Shown here: one piece after another, positions 1 through 8,222 of the stretch
How positions within the stretch are numbered: the stretch's first letter is position 1
Layout: every line of letters begins with the position of its first letter
NCBI GenBank assembly: GCA_964468645.1
Contig: CAYXUU010000018.1
Location: forward strand, 1 to 64,000
Source: JAIOZK01 sp964468645
Lineage (GTDB): Bacteria > Bacteroidota > Bacteroidia > Bacteroidales > JAIOZK01
Length of the DNA: 64,000 bases
Direction: 5' to 3'
Notes under the pieces: generated by a model
Told to the model about the DNA's origin: nothing
What the model saw: only the letters and a program-made list of their open reading frames with translations
Databases searched by the model: none
Translations under genes and position numbers: made by a program

Positions 1-225
1 TGGGTGGAAATCCGTGCCTGTCTGCCGAACAGGCAGACATCCGTGGCAACTCTCTGGCAATGAGCTTAGCGGAGTCAAATTCCCGTGAATAGATAATAGC
101 AAACTATTACAAAAATCAAATGCAATCTTTTTCCGCTTAGCGGATATACCATTGTAACACAGGAATTGGCGAATTGAAAACATTCCCCGTAGGGGATTAA
201 CAAAAAAAAACACCAATCATAAGGA
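1..225. other. Spacer at window edge, no gene seen
   Basis: No convincing reading frame was found. The stretch holds a small hairpin built on GTCTGCC-GAAC-GGCAGAC-type sequence near 18-40 and a short palindrome CCGCTTAGCGG near 135-146. Both look like the common intergenic hairpins of Bacteroidota. It lies just beyond the 3' end of the leftward CotH gene, so one of these could act in transcription termination, but neither has a clear U-tract in the right orientation. Confidence 0.4.
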
Positions 226-2499
226 TTAATTTATAATAATAAGTCTCCCCGATTGGTACAAATCATTGACCAGAAAATATTGCCCTGATGGCAGTGACGA
301 GATATCAACCTGATCAACATCGCTGACAGTAAGGCACAGGTTCCCGGTAAAGTCATAAATCCGAATATCAGATTTAACCTCAAGTTGAATCAAGCCTGAA
401 GTACATGGATTAGGATAAAACTCAAGTTTTGATCTTACGACGTTTTCACCTATAGAAGCCCCTGATGTATTTGAATAACCAGGGGTGGCATAATCCATGA
501 ATTTCCATGGATTTCCACCATCAGTTTGTCTTCCAAAAGAGATATCTTCTTCCTGTACTTCGTATATAATATTATCAATGACAGGGTATCCCATTTCTTC
601 TGGTCCATATATTCCAATTTCCTCACCATCTTTACTGAGCTTGAAATTTGCATGAAACATACCCTGCCCGGTTTCATCATCTGCCCATATCAAAATGAAA
701 GCTCCGGGGTCAAGTGTATAGTCAGGCATTTGCCATTTATCAGGATTACCGAGGTTATCTGTAAGGAACAGATCACCAAGCCATACAGGCTCGCCACCTC
801 CGTTATATAGTTCAAGCCAGTCATTATAATCACCATGTTCATCGGCCTTGATCGTTTCATTATCAGCCATAAATTCGTTGATAAATAAAGCTGGTATTAC
901 TGGTTCGCCAACAACAACAAGCATAGGATCCTGTGTATAATATTTTGTTTGCTGTAGATCATCGGTAGCTGCATAATTTACAAGAAGATTAACAGGGCTA
1001 TTAAATATGCCTGCTGAAATACCATAAATATGATCACCAGCTTCCCCATCATGATGCATCCCATCATCAAACATTTCAAGACTTTGCAGTGAACTACCCT
1101 CTGGTGTCATTTCGAGCAGAACCTCCGCAATTTCATGATCATCCTCTGCATAAACTTTGAACCATATTTCCAGGTTAACTACTGCTGCTGTATGGGCAGG
1201 GTATTTCACTACCGGAGCTATATCATTAACAACGAGTTGGTTTAAGGTTTCATCATTCCTGGTACTGATATATGGTTCAAGTCCTATGGGAACATGATTT
1301 CCCATAGCCTGGGTATATGAGTCGATAAAATCATCAGCATCATAGCCATAATCAAGCGGATAGTAAGGATCATCAATAACGTATGGATAAATCTTATCCC
1401 TGATTGATCTTATTTCCGGGAAATAAGTGCTGCTATTCAGAATCTCCTCTGTTAGAATCTTAACGTAATAGGAATATACATCCCTGTATCGCTGTACATC
1501 CAGTAATCTGTCATAGAGGGGCCTAGGTTCCGGATACTGGCCCCATTCATAGATATTTCGCTCCCACCATTCAATGCCAAACCAATCAATACCGAATGTA
1601 TTATCAAGATCATAAGGAACATATTCAAATTTCCCGGTGCTTGTATTATGATACAAATAAAAGTTGTTTTTATTATAGATATAGCCATCCCAGTTTGCAG
1701 TCGCAACATCAACTGCTATGATTTTAAGGTAATCGTAAACATTAAATACTTTCTCAAGTTCATCAGGAAGTTCATCAACAGCTATGTTATTTAAGATATC
1801 AATAAAATGAGCAATATCAGAATAGTCATCCAGTTCCTCATTGGTTTTTAGAGCATACACCCTTCGGCCCCAATTATCGAACTTATACAGGTCAGGATCA
1901 TCACCAAGATAGTCAAGATCAGCAGGCCACAGGCATTTGAAAAGATTACCATCATTATTACCGAACCTGCTTTTAACAAACTCTTCATCGATGTGTTCAA
2001 CATTGATGTAGAGTCCATGATAATTACCATTGATATAAAGTTCAACATGATTGGATCGGGGTGCAGGAATATCAAGTTTCCGTAACATGTCCCAGCATAG
2101 CTTCGACCTGATTATTGATGGATCGTTGTGTTCACCATTCAGGTTGATCTTTTCCACACCGCAATATTTCCTGCCGGGATAGAAACTGTTGATGGCCACC
2201 TTGAATGATTTTTTCTGTGACCATCTTGATGTATTACCACGCAGGCGGAAACCAACCTCAAATACGGTATCCAGTACGATTCCATTATTATAAATAAAGG
2301 TTGCTGGATACTCATGATTGCTTTCAGGATCATCATAAATGAGATCCAGTGAGTCGGGATGGATCAGAATATCAACTCTTGGTACTATATCATCCATATA
2401 TAACATGCCTGGTTCGGGGAGTTCAGGCTGGGAATGAGCAGCATAAGTAATAAAAAGCGGTAACAAAACGAATAAGCCATAAGTTAAATATCGATCCAT
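226..2499 (-). CDS. Secreted CotH kinase-family protein with lamin-tail domain and T9SS sorting signal
   Basis: About 757 residues if translation starts at the ATG at 2499, which places a signal peptide (MDRYLTYGLFVLLPLFITYA) at the N-terminus. The longer frame to 2541 would add 14 unlikely residues. The CotH domain spans roughly residues 35-400; it shows the R-x-RGN-x-S-x6-KKS-K block near 85-100 and the acidic motif YDLDNTFG near 296-303, where the two Asp residues are the expected metal/catalytic positions. A lamin-tail-like domain (FINEFMADNE ... WLELYN) follows around 540-650, and the last ~75 residues form a T9SS type A sorting domain (FYPNPC ... DISSLPSGQYFLV). CotH-family proteins phosphorylate proteins in spores; the substrate of secreted Bacteroidota members is unknown. 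Probably exported through the Sec system and T9SS to the surface. Confidence 0.88.
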   Translation of the reverse strand: MDRYLTYGLFVLLPLFITYAAHSQPELPEPGMLYMDDIVPRVDILIHPDSLDLIYDDPESNHEYPATFIYNNGIVLDTVFEVGFRLRGNTSRWSQKKSFKVAINSFYPGRKYCGVEKINLNGEHNDPSIIRSKLCWDMLRKLDIPAPRSNHVELYINGNYHGLYINVEHIDEEFVKSRFGNNDGNLFKCLWPADLDYLGDDPDLYKFDNWGRRVYALKTNEELDDYSDIAHFIDILNNIAVDELPDELEKVFNVYDYLKIIAVDVATANWDGYIYNKNNFYLYHNTSTGKFEYVPYDLDNTFGIDWFGIEWWERNIYEWGQYPEPRPLYDRLLDVQRYRDVYSYYVKILTEEILNSSTYFPEIRSIRDKIYPYVIDDPYYPLDYGYDADDFIDSYTQAMGNHVPIGLEPYISTRNDETLNQLVVNDIAPVVKYPAHTAAVVNLEIWFKVYAEDDHEIAEVLLEMTPEGSSLQSLEMFDDGMHHDGEAGDHIYGISAGIFNSPVNLLVNYAATDDLQQTKYYTQDPMLVVVGEPVIPALFINEFMADNETIKADEHGDYNDWLELYNGGGEPVWLGDLFLTDNLGNPDKWQMPDYTLDPGAFILIWADDETGQGMFHANFKLSKDGEEIGIYGPEEMGYPVIDNIIYEVQEEDISFGRQTDGGNPWKFMDYATPGYSNTSGASIGENVVRSKLEFYPNPCTSGLIQLEVKSDIRIYDFTGNLCLTVSDVDQVDISSLPSGQYFLVNDLYQSGRLIIIN

Positions 2500-2848
2500 C
2501 TCATTGCAGTTTAAGTTAGTAAGTAAACGTGGTGAAATCAAACTTTATTTCAGTATTCAAAAGTACTCAATATTTTAATTGACGAATTAATGTCAGCCTA
2601 CTGAGACAGTAAACATGACAGAAGCGCCAAATCACAAGCGCCAAATTTCAAATAATATCCAGTTTCTAAATCCAAATGATCAAAACACGCTAAACCTTTG
2701 TGCTTCTTGATCGTTTGAGGTTTTGGTAATTGGTTATTGGAAATTATTTGTTAATTAAGATTTGTTATTTGATGCTTGTGAATAGTAATTTCTTTGTTGC
2801 TCTGTTTTTACAGAAAGGCTATATGCATATTATCCCGAGGTTTGCCTA
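2500..2848. other. Spacer between CotH gene and MEMO relic
   Basis: 349 bases without a supported gene. It is AT-rich and contains low-complexity phrases (aaatttcaaat, ggtaattggttattgg) that recur in other spacers of this window, for example near 31911-32045. It must hold the promoter of the leftward CotH gene, but no confident TAnnTTTG box was picked. Confidence 0.35.
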
Positions 2849-3432
2849 TTAGTAATCACCAATCGATATCCCTGTTAATTCCAGATTCACTAATTGCTCC
2901 AGATGATATGCGGTATAAAGTCCTAGTGGGATTGAATATCTTCCACACCAGGTCCATTTGTATTCCTTGTAGTCATCCTCCATGGTGGTGTAACAGGTAA
3001 ATTGTTTGATCTTGTCTGGAGTAATTGGGCCGGTCAGGCATGAATCAATGATATCATATTCATAGCTTACAGCATCCGAATATCCTTTTTCATCCGTTCC
3101 GAAATATGCAAAGTTTTTCCCGTCCCAGTCTTCATCTCCATAATATACAGCAGGGTAAAGATAACCCACATAGCTATAATCATCATGTGGGGATATGGCC
3201 ACTTTCCAGCTGACAGAAGAATCTATATTTTTTGCTTTAAATATAGAATTCATATCACTTCCGTGGAGGTAGTATATTCTGGTCATTATAGAATCCATTT
3301 GCCATGCTTCCGTGGCAAACCCTACCGAATCGATAGGGACTCTTGTTCTCTCCTGATTCATTACATTATGCGCATGATTGCAGCAACAGATAAAAAAATT
3401 ACTGCTATCGAAATAATCAATGATTTTGACAT
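2849..3432 (-). pseudogene. Decayed MEMO/AmmeMemoRadiSam-B family gene
   Basis: The longest frame (2849-3361, 170 aa) has a MEMO-type start (PIDSVGFATEAWQMDSIM, then AISPHDDYSYVGYLYPAV, whose PHDDY corresponds to the family's first metal His) and runs straight into YYGDEDWDGKNFAYFG, which in intact homologues follows the second conserved His region. Roughly 100-120 residues appear to be missing between them, and the second His is Tyr. The C-terminus stops at GISIGDY, before the expected end. A signal peptide (MSKSLIISIAVIFLSVAAIM) begins at 3432 in another frame and ends at a TAATG overlap with the 170-aa frame, indicating a frameshift. Three lesions together make this a non-functional relic. 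The family match rests on recalled motifs and was not searched. Confidence 0.6.
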
Positions 3433-3594
3433 TAATTTATATTTAATTATTTATTCATCTTAATTCGTGAATCAGTGACAATTCTTATTGATAATGAGTA
3501 CACGAATTACCTCCATACTAACCCTCTCGATCATTTTATTTATCTGTGTCATCTGTGGCCCTCTTTCAATGGATACAGAGTTTAATTTACCGGA

Positions 3595-4296
3595 TTAACT
3601 ATCAATATTCCTTACGGTATGCAACTCCATCTTATCCAGATCCAGAGCCACCAGGTTTCCCAGGCTACGGTAACGTGAATACACACAACCGCCATCAAGG
3701 TTAATAACCTTAATATCCGGGTTTTTAATGCTATAATAGATTTTTTCCAGGCTTATGGGTGTGTGACCATGTACCAGTGTTTTTCCCTGCATGATCTTAT
3801 GATCATACCTGACCTCCCTCGTCCATATCATAAAATCGGTATCCCTGAAAGGTTCCTTTGCATTGATGTTTATTCCTCCATGTACAAATATATAGTCTGG
3901 TTCGAGGTTCAGGAAATAGCTGCAGGATTTACAGAACCTGAAGTACTTCTCAGGGATAAGAGTTACACAATCTGCCCCCAGGTCATCATGGTTCTTAATC
4001 CCAAAACTCTCCAGAGTTGTTTCTGCACCATTATACATCCATGTTGCATAAGTACTATGATGTTCCCCGGAATTCAGCAGCATTTCCTCATGATTTCCTC
4101 TGATGGTCCTTATCAGGTATCCTTCTCGCTGTAACCCGATGATATAATCCAGCACACCTTTTGGATCCGGACCACGATCAATATAATCGCCCAGAAGATA
4201 TAAAGAATCTGATTTCGATAGCTTAAGCTTCTCTTTCAGGAGAATCGTGAAGGTCTTTAAACATCCATGTATATCACCAATTGCATATCGTGCCAT
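3595..4296 (-). CDS. PPP-type metallophosphoesterase (serine/threonine phosphatase-like)
   Basis: Start set at the ATG at 4296 (MARYAIGDIHGCLKTF) because the upstream 13 residues of the open frame are not family-like. The protein is about 233 residues. All three phosphatase signature blocks are visible: GDIHG near residue 7, GDYIDRGPDPKGV near 47-59 and RGNHE near 80, with later metal-ligand histidines in VHGGIN and LVHGHTP. This is the layout of bacterial PrpA/PrpE and ApaH-like phosphatases, cytoplasmic enzymes that use two metals to hydrolyse phosphoproteins or dinucleoside polyphosphates. The substrate cannot be told from sequence. It is divergent from the dus gene that starts 61 bp away on the other strand, so the two share a short promoter region. 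Confidence 0.87.
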   Translation of the reverse strand: MARYAIGDIHGCLKTFTILLKEKLKLSKSDSLYLLGDYIDRGPDPKGVLDYIIGLQREGYLIRTIRGNHEEMLLNSGEHHSTYATWMYNGAETTLESFGIKNHDDLGADCVTLIPEKYFRFCKSCSYFLNLEPDYIFVHGGININAKEPFRDTDFMIWTREVRYDHKIMQGKTLVHGHTPISLEKIYYSIKNPDIKVINLDGGCVYSRYRSLGNLVALDLDKMELHTVRNIDS

Positions 4297-4356
4297 GAAA
4301 TTAAAAGTAGTAAAAATTGCGGATAAGGAAAACAATTCATAATATTTGTAAACAAT

Positions 4357-5313
4357 TTGGATGTGATGCTTTTTCTAGCCCCATTACATGGCTACACCGA
4401 TTATGTATTCCGGAATGCCTATGCGAAGCATTTCAAGGGAATAGATTATGCAATAACACCTTTTGTTTCGCTGGTTATAGGAAAGCGTGTAAAGCATGCG
4501 CACCTCAGGGATGTTCTGCCTGAGAACAACCATGGAATGAAACTGATCCCTCAGGTGCTGGGTACTGACCCTGATCAATTCATCATCATGGCTGAGGATC
4601 TGCATAAGCTGGGTTATGAGTCGGTTAACTGGAACCTGGGCTGCCCGATCAGGGCCATAGCAAGAAAAAAAAGAGGATCTGGTTTGCTGCCATACCCCGA
4701 TCTTATCCGTGAAATCCTTGAAAGAATATTACCACAACTTCCGGTAAAACTGTCCATCAAAACAAGATTGGGATATGAGGCTGTCTGTGAAATTGATAAG
4801 CTGATGCCAGTTTATAACAGTTTCCCTTTAGAATACCTGATCATTCATCCCAGGATTGGAACACAGATGTATGAAGGCCGGGTAAATTTGAAGAAATTCA
4901 GAAGTTGCCTCTCCGTCTCTACAAATCCTGTAATTTATAACGGGGATATTTACGATGTTGAGAAATTTGAAGAACTGAAAAAGCAATTTGCTTCAGTTCA
5001 GGGATGGATGCTTGGTAGGGGAGCCCTTGAGAATTTGTTTTTACCTGAAATGATCAGGGGGCAATTCCATTACCCCACTCAGGAAATCAGGGAAAAGATT
5101 ATTTGTTTTCATCATGACCTTATGTCAGGTTTGGAAAACAGGATGAAGCGTGAAAAAAACGTATTGAACAAATCGAAGGAATACTGGGGGCATTTTCAGA
5201 AGATGTTTTGCAGGGGTGATGAGATTTTTGATGAATTAAAAATAACTCAATCGGTTAAGGAGTACAGAAGGAAAGCAGACTGGATACTCGAGAATGATAT
5301 CTTGATATACTGA
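4357..5313 (+). CDS. tRNA-dihydrouridine synthase family protein
   Basis: 318 residues, the usual size for Dus enzymes, which reduce specific uridines in the tRNA D- and TPsiC-arms with FMN and NADPH. The N-terminus (LFLAPLHGYTDYVFRNA) matches the FMN-binding APMxGxTD block. The catalytic Cys lies in NWNLGCP (Cys96). LSIKTRLG near 144-151 and LIIHPRIGTQMYEG near 172-185 correspond to the conserved K-R and H-x-R substrate/FMN segments. The segment after the Cys (IRAIARKKRGSGLLPYP) departs from the usual V-x-x-K-GAGSALL, so it is a divergent member and the target uridine is unknown. ATG at 4357 is used; 4366 is a possible alternative. Confidence 0.87.
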   Translation: MDVMLFLAPLHGYTDYVFRNAYAKHFKGIDYAITPFVSLVIGKRVKHAHLRDVLPENNHGMKLIPQVLGTDPDQFIIMAEDLHKLGYESVNWNLGCPIRAIARKKRGSGLLPYPDLIREILERILPQLPVKLSIKTRLGYEAVCEIDKLMPVYNSFPLEYLIIHPRIGTQMYEGRVNLKKFRSCLSVSTNPVIYNGDIYDVEKFEELKKQFASVQGWMLGRGALENLFLPEMIRGQFHYPTQEIREKIICFHHDLMSGLENRMKREKNVLNKSKEYWGHFQKMFCRGDEIFDELKITQSVKEYRRKADWILENDILIY

Positions 5314-5617
5314 GTGCTTATGTTGGTTAATATATGATGGCGCAATCCCTTTGGGGTTGTTTTTTATTGGGGGTTAATAACCGTATGTTGACACAGACGG
5401 TTATTAAAGTTGAACCACATCGTGGTTCTGAGGTTTCCGATGAAATTTAGCTTTTGGGATTCTTTCAGGTTTGTCCTTATTTTCAACAATCCTTCACTCA
5501 GTTTCTCGCAAGAAGCCTGAATGGCTTCCACTATAATAATCATGAATGCAATTCATGGTTATTGCACAGGCAAATCCCAACAACCCTGAAGGGATTGAAC
5601 GAATCCCCATCCCTATC
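5314..5617. other. Convergent spacer between dus and rlmN
   Basis: 304 bases between two genes that point at each other. Besides the terminator-like hairpin at 5343-5366 it contains an inverted repeat AATAACCGT/ACGGTTATT around 5378-5407 and a GAACCACatcGTGGTTC hairpin near 5414-5430. A second AATCCC/GGGTT hairpin lies near 5578-5598 on the rlmN side. No gene. Confidence 0.5.
5343..5366 (+). terminator. Rho-independent-type terminator after dus
   Basis: A 7-bp stem (CAATCCC with GGGGTTG, including one G-U pair) closes on a TTT loop and is followed at once by TTTTTT. It lies 30 bases past the dus stop codon. Confidence 0.6.
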
Positions 5618-6649
5618 TTATCCTCTTTTAACCAGCTCTTTCGTTGATAGTAAGCCACACGCTGCTTCTATATCCTGTCCCCTGGAGGTTCTGATGGTAG
5701 TCATGACCCCTCTTGCCTTCAGGGCATTCCTGAACCAGTCAATCGTTTCATCATCAGAGCTTTCAAGAGGAATCCCTGGTACAGCATGAAACCTCAACAG
5801 GTTAATTCTGCATTTTATACCGTGCAGTATCCTCACCAGTTCTTTTACATGTTTGGGGGTATCATTCAAACCCTTGAACATAATATATTCAAAAGAAACC
5901 CTGCGCTGTCTTCCAAGGTCGGTATTCCTGATGGCATCAAGCACCATCGGCAGGGAGTAAACACTTTCAACGGGCATCAGTTTCCTGCGTTCTTCTTCAA
6001 TTGGGGAGTGCAGACTAACTGCCAGGTAGGCTTTTGTTTTTTCAAGGAAGGTGATCATACCAGGAACTATTCCAATTGTTGATACCGTGATTCTTCTTGG
6101 AGCCATTTCAAATCCCCAGGGCTCTGTAAGGATCTCAACGGAATTGATCACATTGTCGAGGTTATCAAAAGGCTCACCCATACCCATATAAACAATGTTT
6201 GTTAGTTTTTCCTTCTCGGGAAGACTTCTGATCTGATTGAGTATCTGCCCGGCACTCAGCTGTCCCTGGAAACCCTGCTTACCGGTCATACAGAAAAGAC
6301 AGGCCATTTTACAACCCACCTGTGATGATACACACAATGTTGCCCTGCCCTTATCAGGAATGTAGGCCGATTCGATGAATTTTCCTTCTCCGGCCGGGAA
6401 AAGATATTTCCTTGTCCCATCCGATGACTCACTAACCCGGCTGGGAGAAGTTAATCCTATTTCATATTTCTCCTCCAATTTTCCTCGGGCCTCTTTTGAT
6501 AGATTGGTCATCTCTTCAATAGAGGTGATATCTTTCTTATAAAGCCAGTGGGCAATCTGCTTTGCTGTAAAACCTGGTAAACCTAGATCGCTCACAACCT
6601 CTCCCAGTTGCTGTAATGTTTTTCCGTAGAGGATGGATTTCCCGGCCAT
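5618..6649 (-). CDS. rlmN: 23S rRNA (adenine2503-C2)-methyltransferase / tRNA A37 methyltransferase RlmN
   Basis: 343 residues, a normal RlmN length. The radical SAM cluster motif CxxxCxxC is CKMACLFC (Cys113, 117, 120). The two further Cys of the ping-pong mechanism are present: Cys106 in LCVSSQVGC, the resolving position, and Cys331 in GQDIEAACGLL, the methyl-carrying position. NIVYMGMGEPFDN near 149-161 and RRITVSTIG near 184-192 are the SAM-binding segments. RlmN methylates C2 of A2503 in 23S rRNA and A37 in some tRNAs. Its stop lies 304 bp from the convergent dus stop, and the DUF3365 gene lies 30 bp upstream on the same strand, so the two may be co-transcribed. Confidence 0.96.
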   Translation of the reverse strand: MAGKSILYGKTLQQLGEVVSDLGLPGFTAKQIAHWLYKKDITSIEEMTNLSKEARGKLEEKYEIGLTSPSRVSESSDGTRKYLFPAGEGKFIESAYIPDKGRATLCVSSQVGCKMACLFCMTGKQGFQGQLSAGQILNQIRSLPEKEKLTNIVYMGMGEPFDNLDNVINSVEILTEPWGFEMAPRRITVSTIGIVPGMITFLEKTKAYLAVSLHSPIEEERRKLMPVESVYSLPMVLDAIRNTDLGRQRRVSFEYIMFKGLNDTPKHVKELVRILHGIKCRINLLRFHAVPGIPLESSDDETIDWFRNALKARGVMTTIRTSRGQDIEAACGLLSTKELVKRG

Positions 6650-6679
6650 TATTCTGGTATTTTATTGCTTAATGAATTG

Positions 6680-7276
6680 CTATTTATTTCTTATTAAACG
6701 TATGCTCCACATTCCGCGAAGGTCACCAGCCTGGTAATTGATAGCCTGATCGGATGGATATCTCTTGTGAATAGTCTCATAATGATCTTCATGAATTGTT
6801 TCTCCCGGTATCCCATGGCAGTTAAGACAAAGCGGCATAGTTATTATAGGACTGGTAAATAATACTGTATCCGGATCAATTAACCTGACCATTGGCTTAA
6901 TCGAATCTCCCTTAATAATTTGTTCATGGTAAGTTTTCAATATAATACTTTCAACAGAGTCAGGAATGTTAGCAGGATTTCGTGTTTTAATGCTTGTACG
7001 CTTTATCAATGCATGTGAGGAGTGGGAGAGGGAATCTGTGATAGGCAAAGCATTCAGGTTACAGTAATTTATAGCTTCTTTTATTCCTTTATGCTGTATT
7101 ACGGTTTTTAATTCCTGACTTAATGTGTTAAATGATAGTTCTGCAATTCTTTTACCCTTCTGCAACAGGGCCTGTTTTTCATTATCATCAAGCTTGTGGT
7201 TTGTGCCTTCTTTGCATTTGCAGAATATGATGGTAATGATGATTAACAGCAAGGGAAAAGCTCTGTTTATTGTCAT
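6680..7276 (-). CDS. DUF3365 (Tll0287-like) haem-binding lipoprotein
   Basis: 198 residues. The N-terminal hydrophobic stretch ends in a Cys-rich lipobox-like sequence (ITIIFCKC, Cys19 or Cys21), suggesting a membrane-anchored periplasmic protein. A single c-type haem motif CLNCH sits at residues 150-154 within MPLCLNCHGIP. The surrounding sequence (AINYCNLNALPITD, RTSIKTRNPANIPD, then the CxxCH and a C-terminal DLRGMWSI) follows the DUF3365/Tll0287-like fold, a PAS-like haem domain proposed to act as a redox or gas sensor. No second domain is attached here. It sits between a flavin reductase and rlmN on the same strand. A redox partnership with the upstream flavoprotein is possible but is inference. 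Confidence 0.8.
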   Translation of the reverse strand: MTINRAFPLLLIIITIIFCKCKEGTNHKLDDNEKQALLQKGKRIAELSFNTLSQELKTVIQHKGIKEAINYCNLNALPITDSLSHSSHALIKRTSIKTRNPANIPDSVESIILKTYHEQIIKGDSIKPMVRLIDPDTVLFTSPIITMPLCLNCHGIPGETIHEDHYETIHKRYPSDQAINYQAGDLRGMWSIRLIRNK

Positions 7277-7335
7277 ATTATTCTGATGTTTTGATTGCGA
7301 AATTAATAAATTAACTGGGTGATCCTATATTATGA

Positions 7336-8004
7336 TCAGAAGTAGATCTCTGCAATGATGTTGCCAAAACTGATCCCTTTATCCAAAAGCATATCTCTTG
7401 TTTCAATAACCATTTCTGCACTGCCACAAAGATAGTATTTATGATCAGGAGGAAGGTCAGGCAATCCTTTTAAGTAGTCTGTTACCCTGCCATTATATAT
7501 ACCATCCCCTTTTTCCTTGGAGCAACAACGGATATAATTTTTTCCGAAATGTTTTAAAAGCATATCCTGGAAATAGAAAGATTCCAAAAACCGGCCGCCA
7601 TGAATAATTATTTTGCCCTTACCTAAACCGGAATGAAACATGGATAAGAAAGGTGCTATTCCGGTTCCGGTCGCTATCCAGTATGCAGGTTTGATGTTTC
7701 CGTAGAAAGTGCCAAATGCTAGGGAGGAGAAAAGTGCATCACCCGATTTAAGTTGAGATAATTGTTCGGTTAGCTGCCCGTCGGGAACAACATTGAACAG
7801 GATACTGATATCATCCTGTTGTGAACCACTGGCAATACTATAAAGCCGGGGAGGTTCATTCGGATCAAGGGTTAATCCTACAACCTGCCCGGGAATAAAT
7901 TGAAAAGTCCGGGGATAGGAAAGCAGGAAAACACCAGGAGCGATCTCTCTGATATTCTTTATTTTTGTTTTGTGAACCTCCAGATTATTTTGCATATTTC
8001 TCAA
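7336..8004 (-). CDS. Ferredoxin/flavodoxin-NADP(+) reductase-like FAD oxidoreductase
   Basis: 222 residues, the compact size of FNR-family proteins without a ferredoxin domain. The N-terminal FAD domain carries the RLYSIAS motif (expected RxYS for FAD binding) near residues 74-80. The C-terminal NAD(P) domain shows WIATGTGIAPFLSM near 109-122 and a YYLCGSAEMV segment near 191-200 that matches the C-G-x-x-x-M block. It should move electrons between NAD(P)H and an unidentified carrier in the cytoplasm. The start is MRNMQNN at 8004; an ATG three codons in is equally possible. It is followed 59 bp later by the DUF3365 lipoprotein. Confidence 0.85.
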   Translation of the reverse strand: MRNMQNNLEVHKTKIKNIREIAPGVFLLSYPRTFQFIPGQVVGLTLDPNEPPRLYSIASGSQQDDISILFNVVPDGQLTEQLSQLKSGDALFSSLAFGTFYGNIKPAYWIATGTGIAPFLSMFHSGLGKGKIIIHGGRFLESFYFQDMLLKHFGKNYIRCCSKEKGDGIYNGRVTDYLKGLPDLPPDHKYYLCGSAEMVIETRDMLLDKGISFGNIIAEIYF

Positions 8005-8222
8005 AATTAATAAAAAGTGAGTTTATAATAATTGTGATCCCAAATTCAAAACTCCAAACGATTACCGGCAAGTAGTTTTGGTCAATTGATATTGTAATTT
8101 GTGATTTATTAGTTTTTTGGTGCTTGTTTTCTGGAATTTACTACTTATTGGTATATGCTAACTGCAAAAACAATTCATGTTCAAAATTCCTTTAAATTTA
8201 CGTCCCTAAATTAAGATGAACT

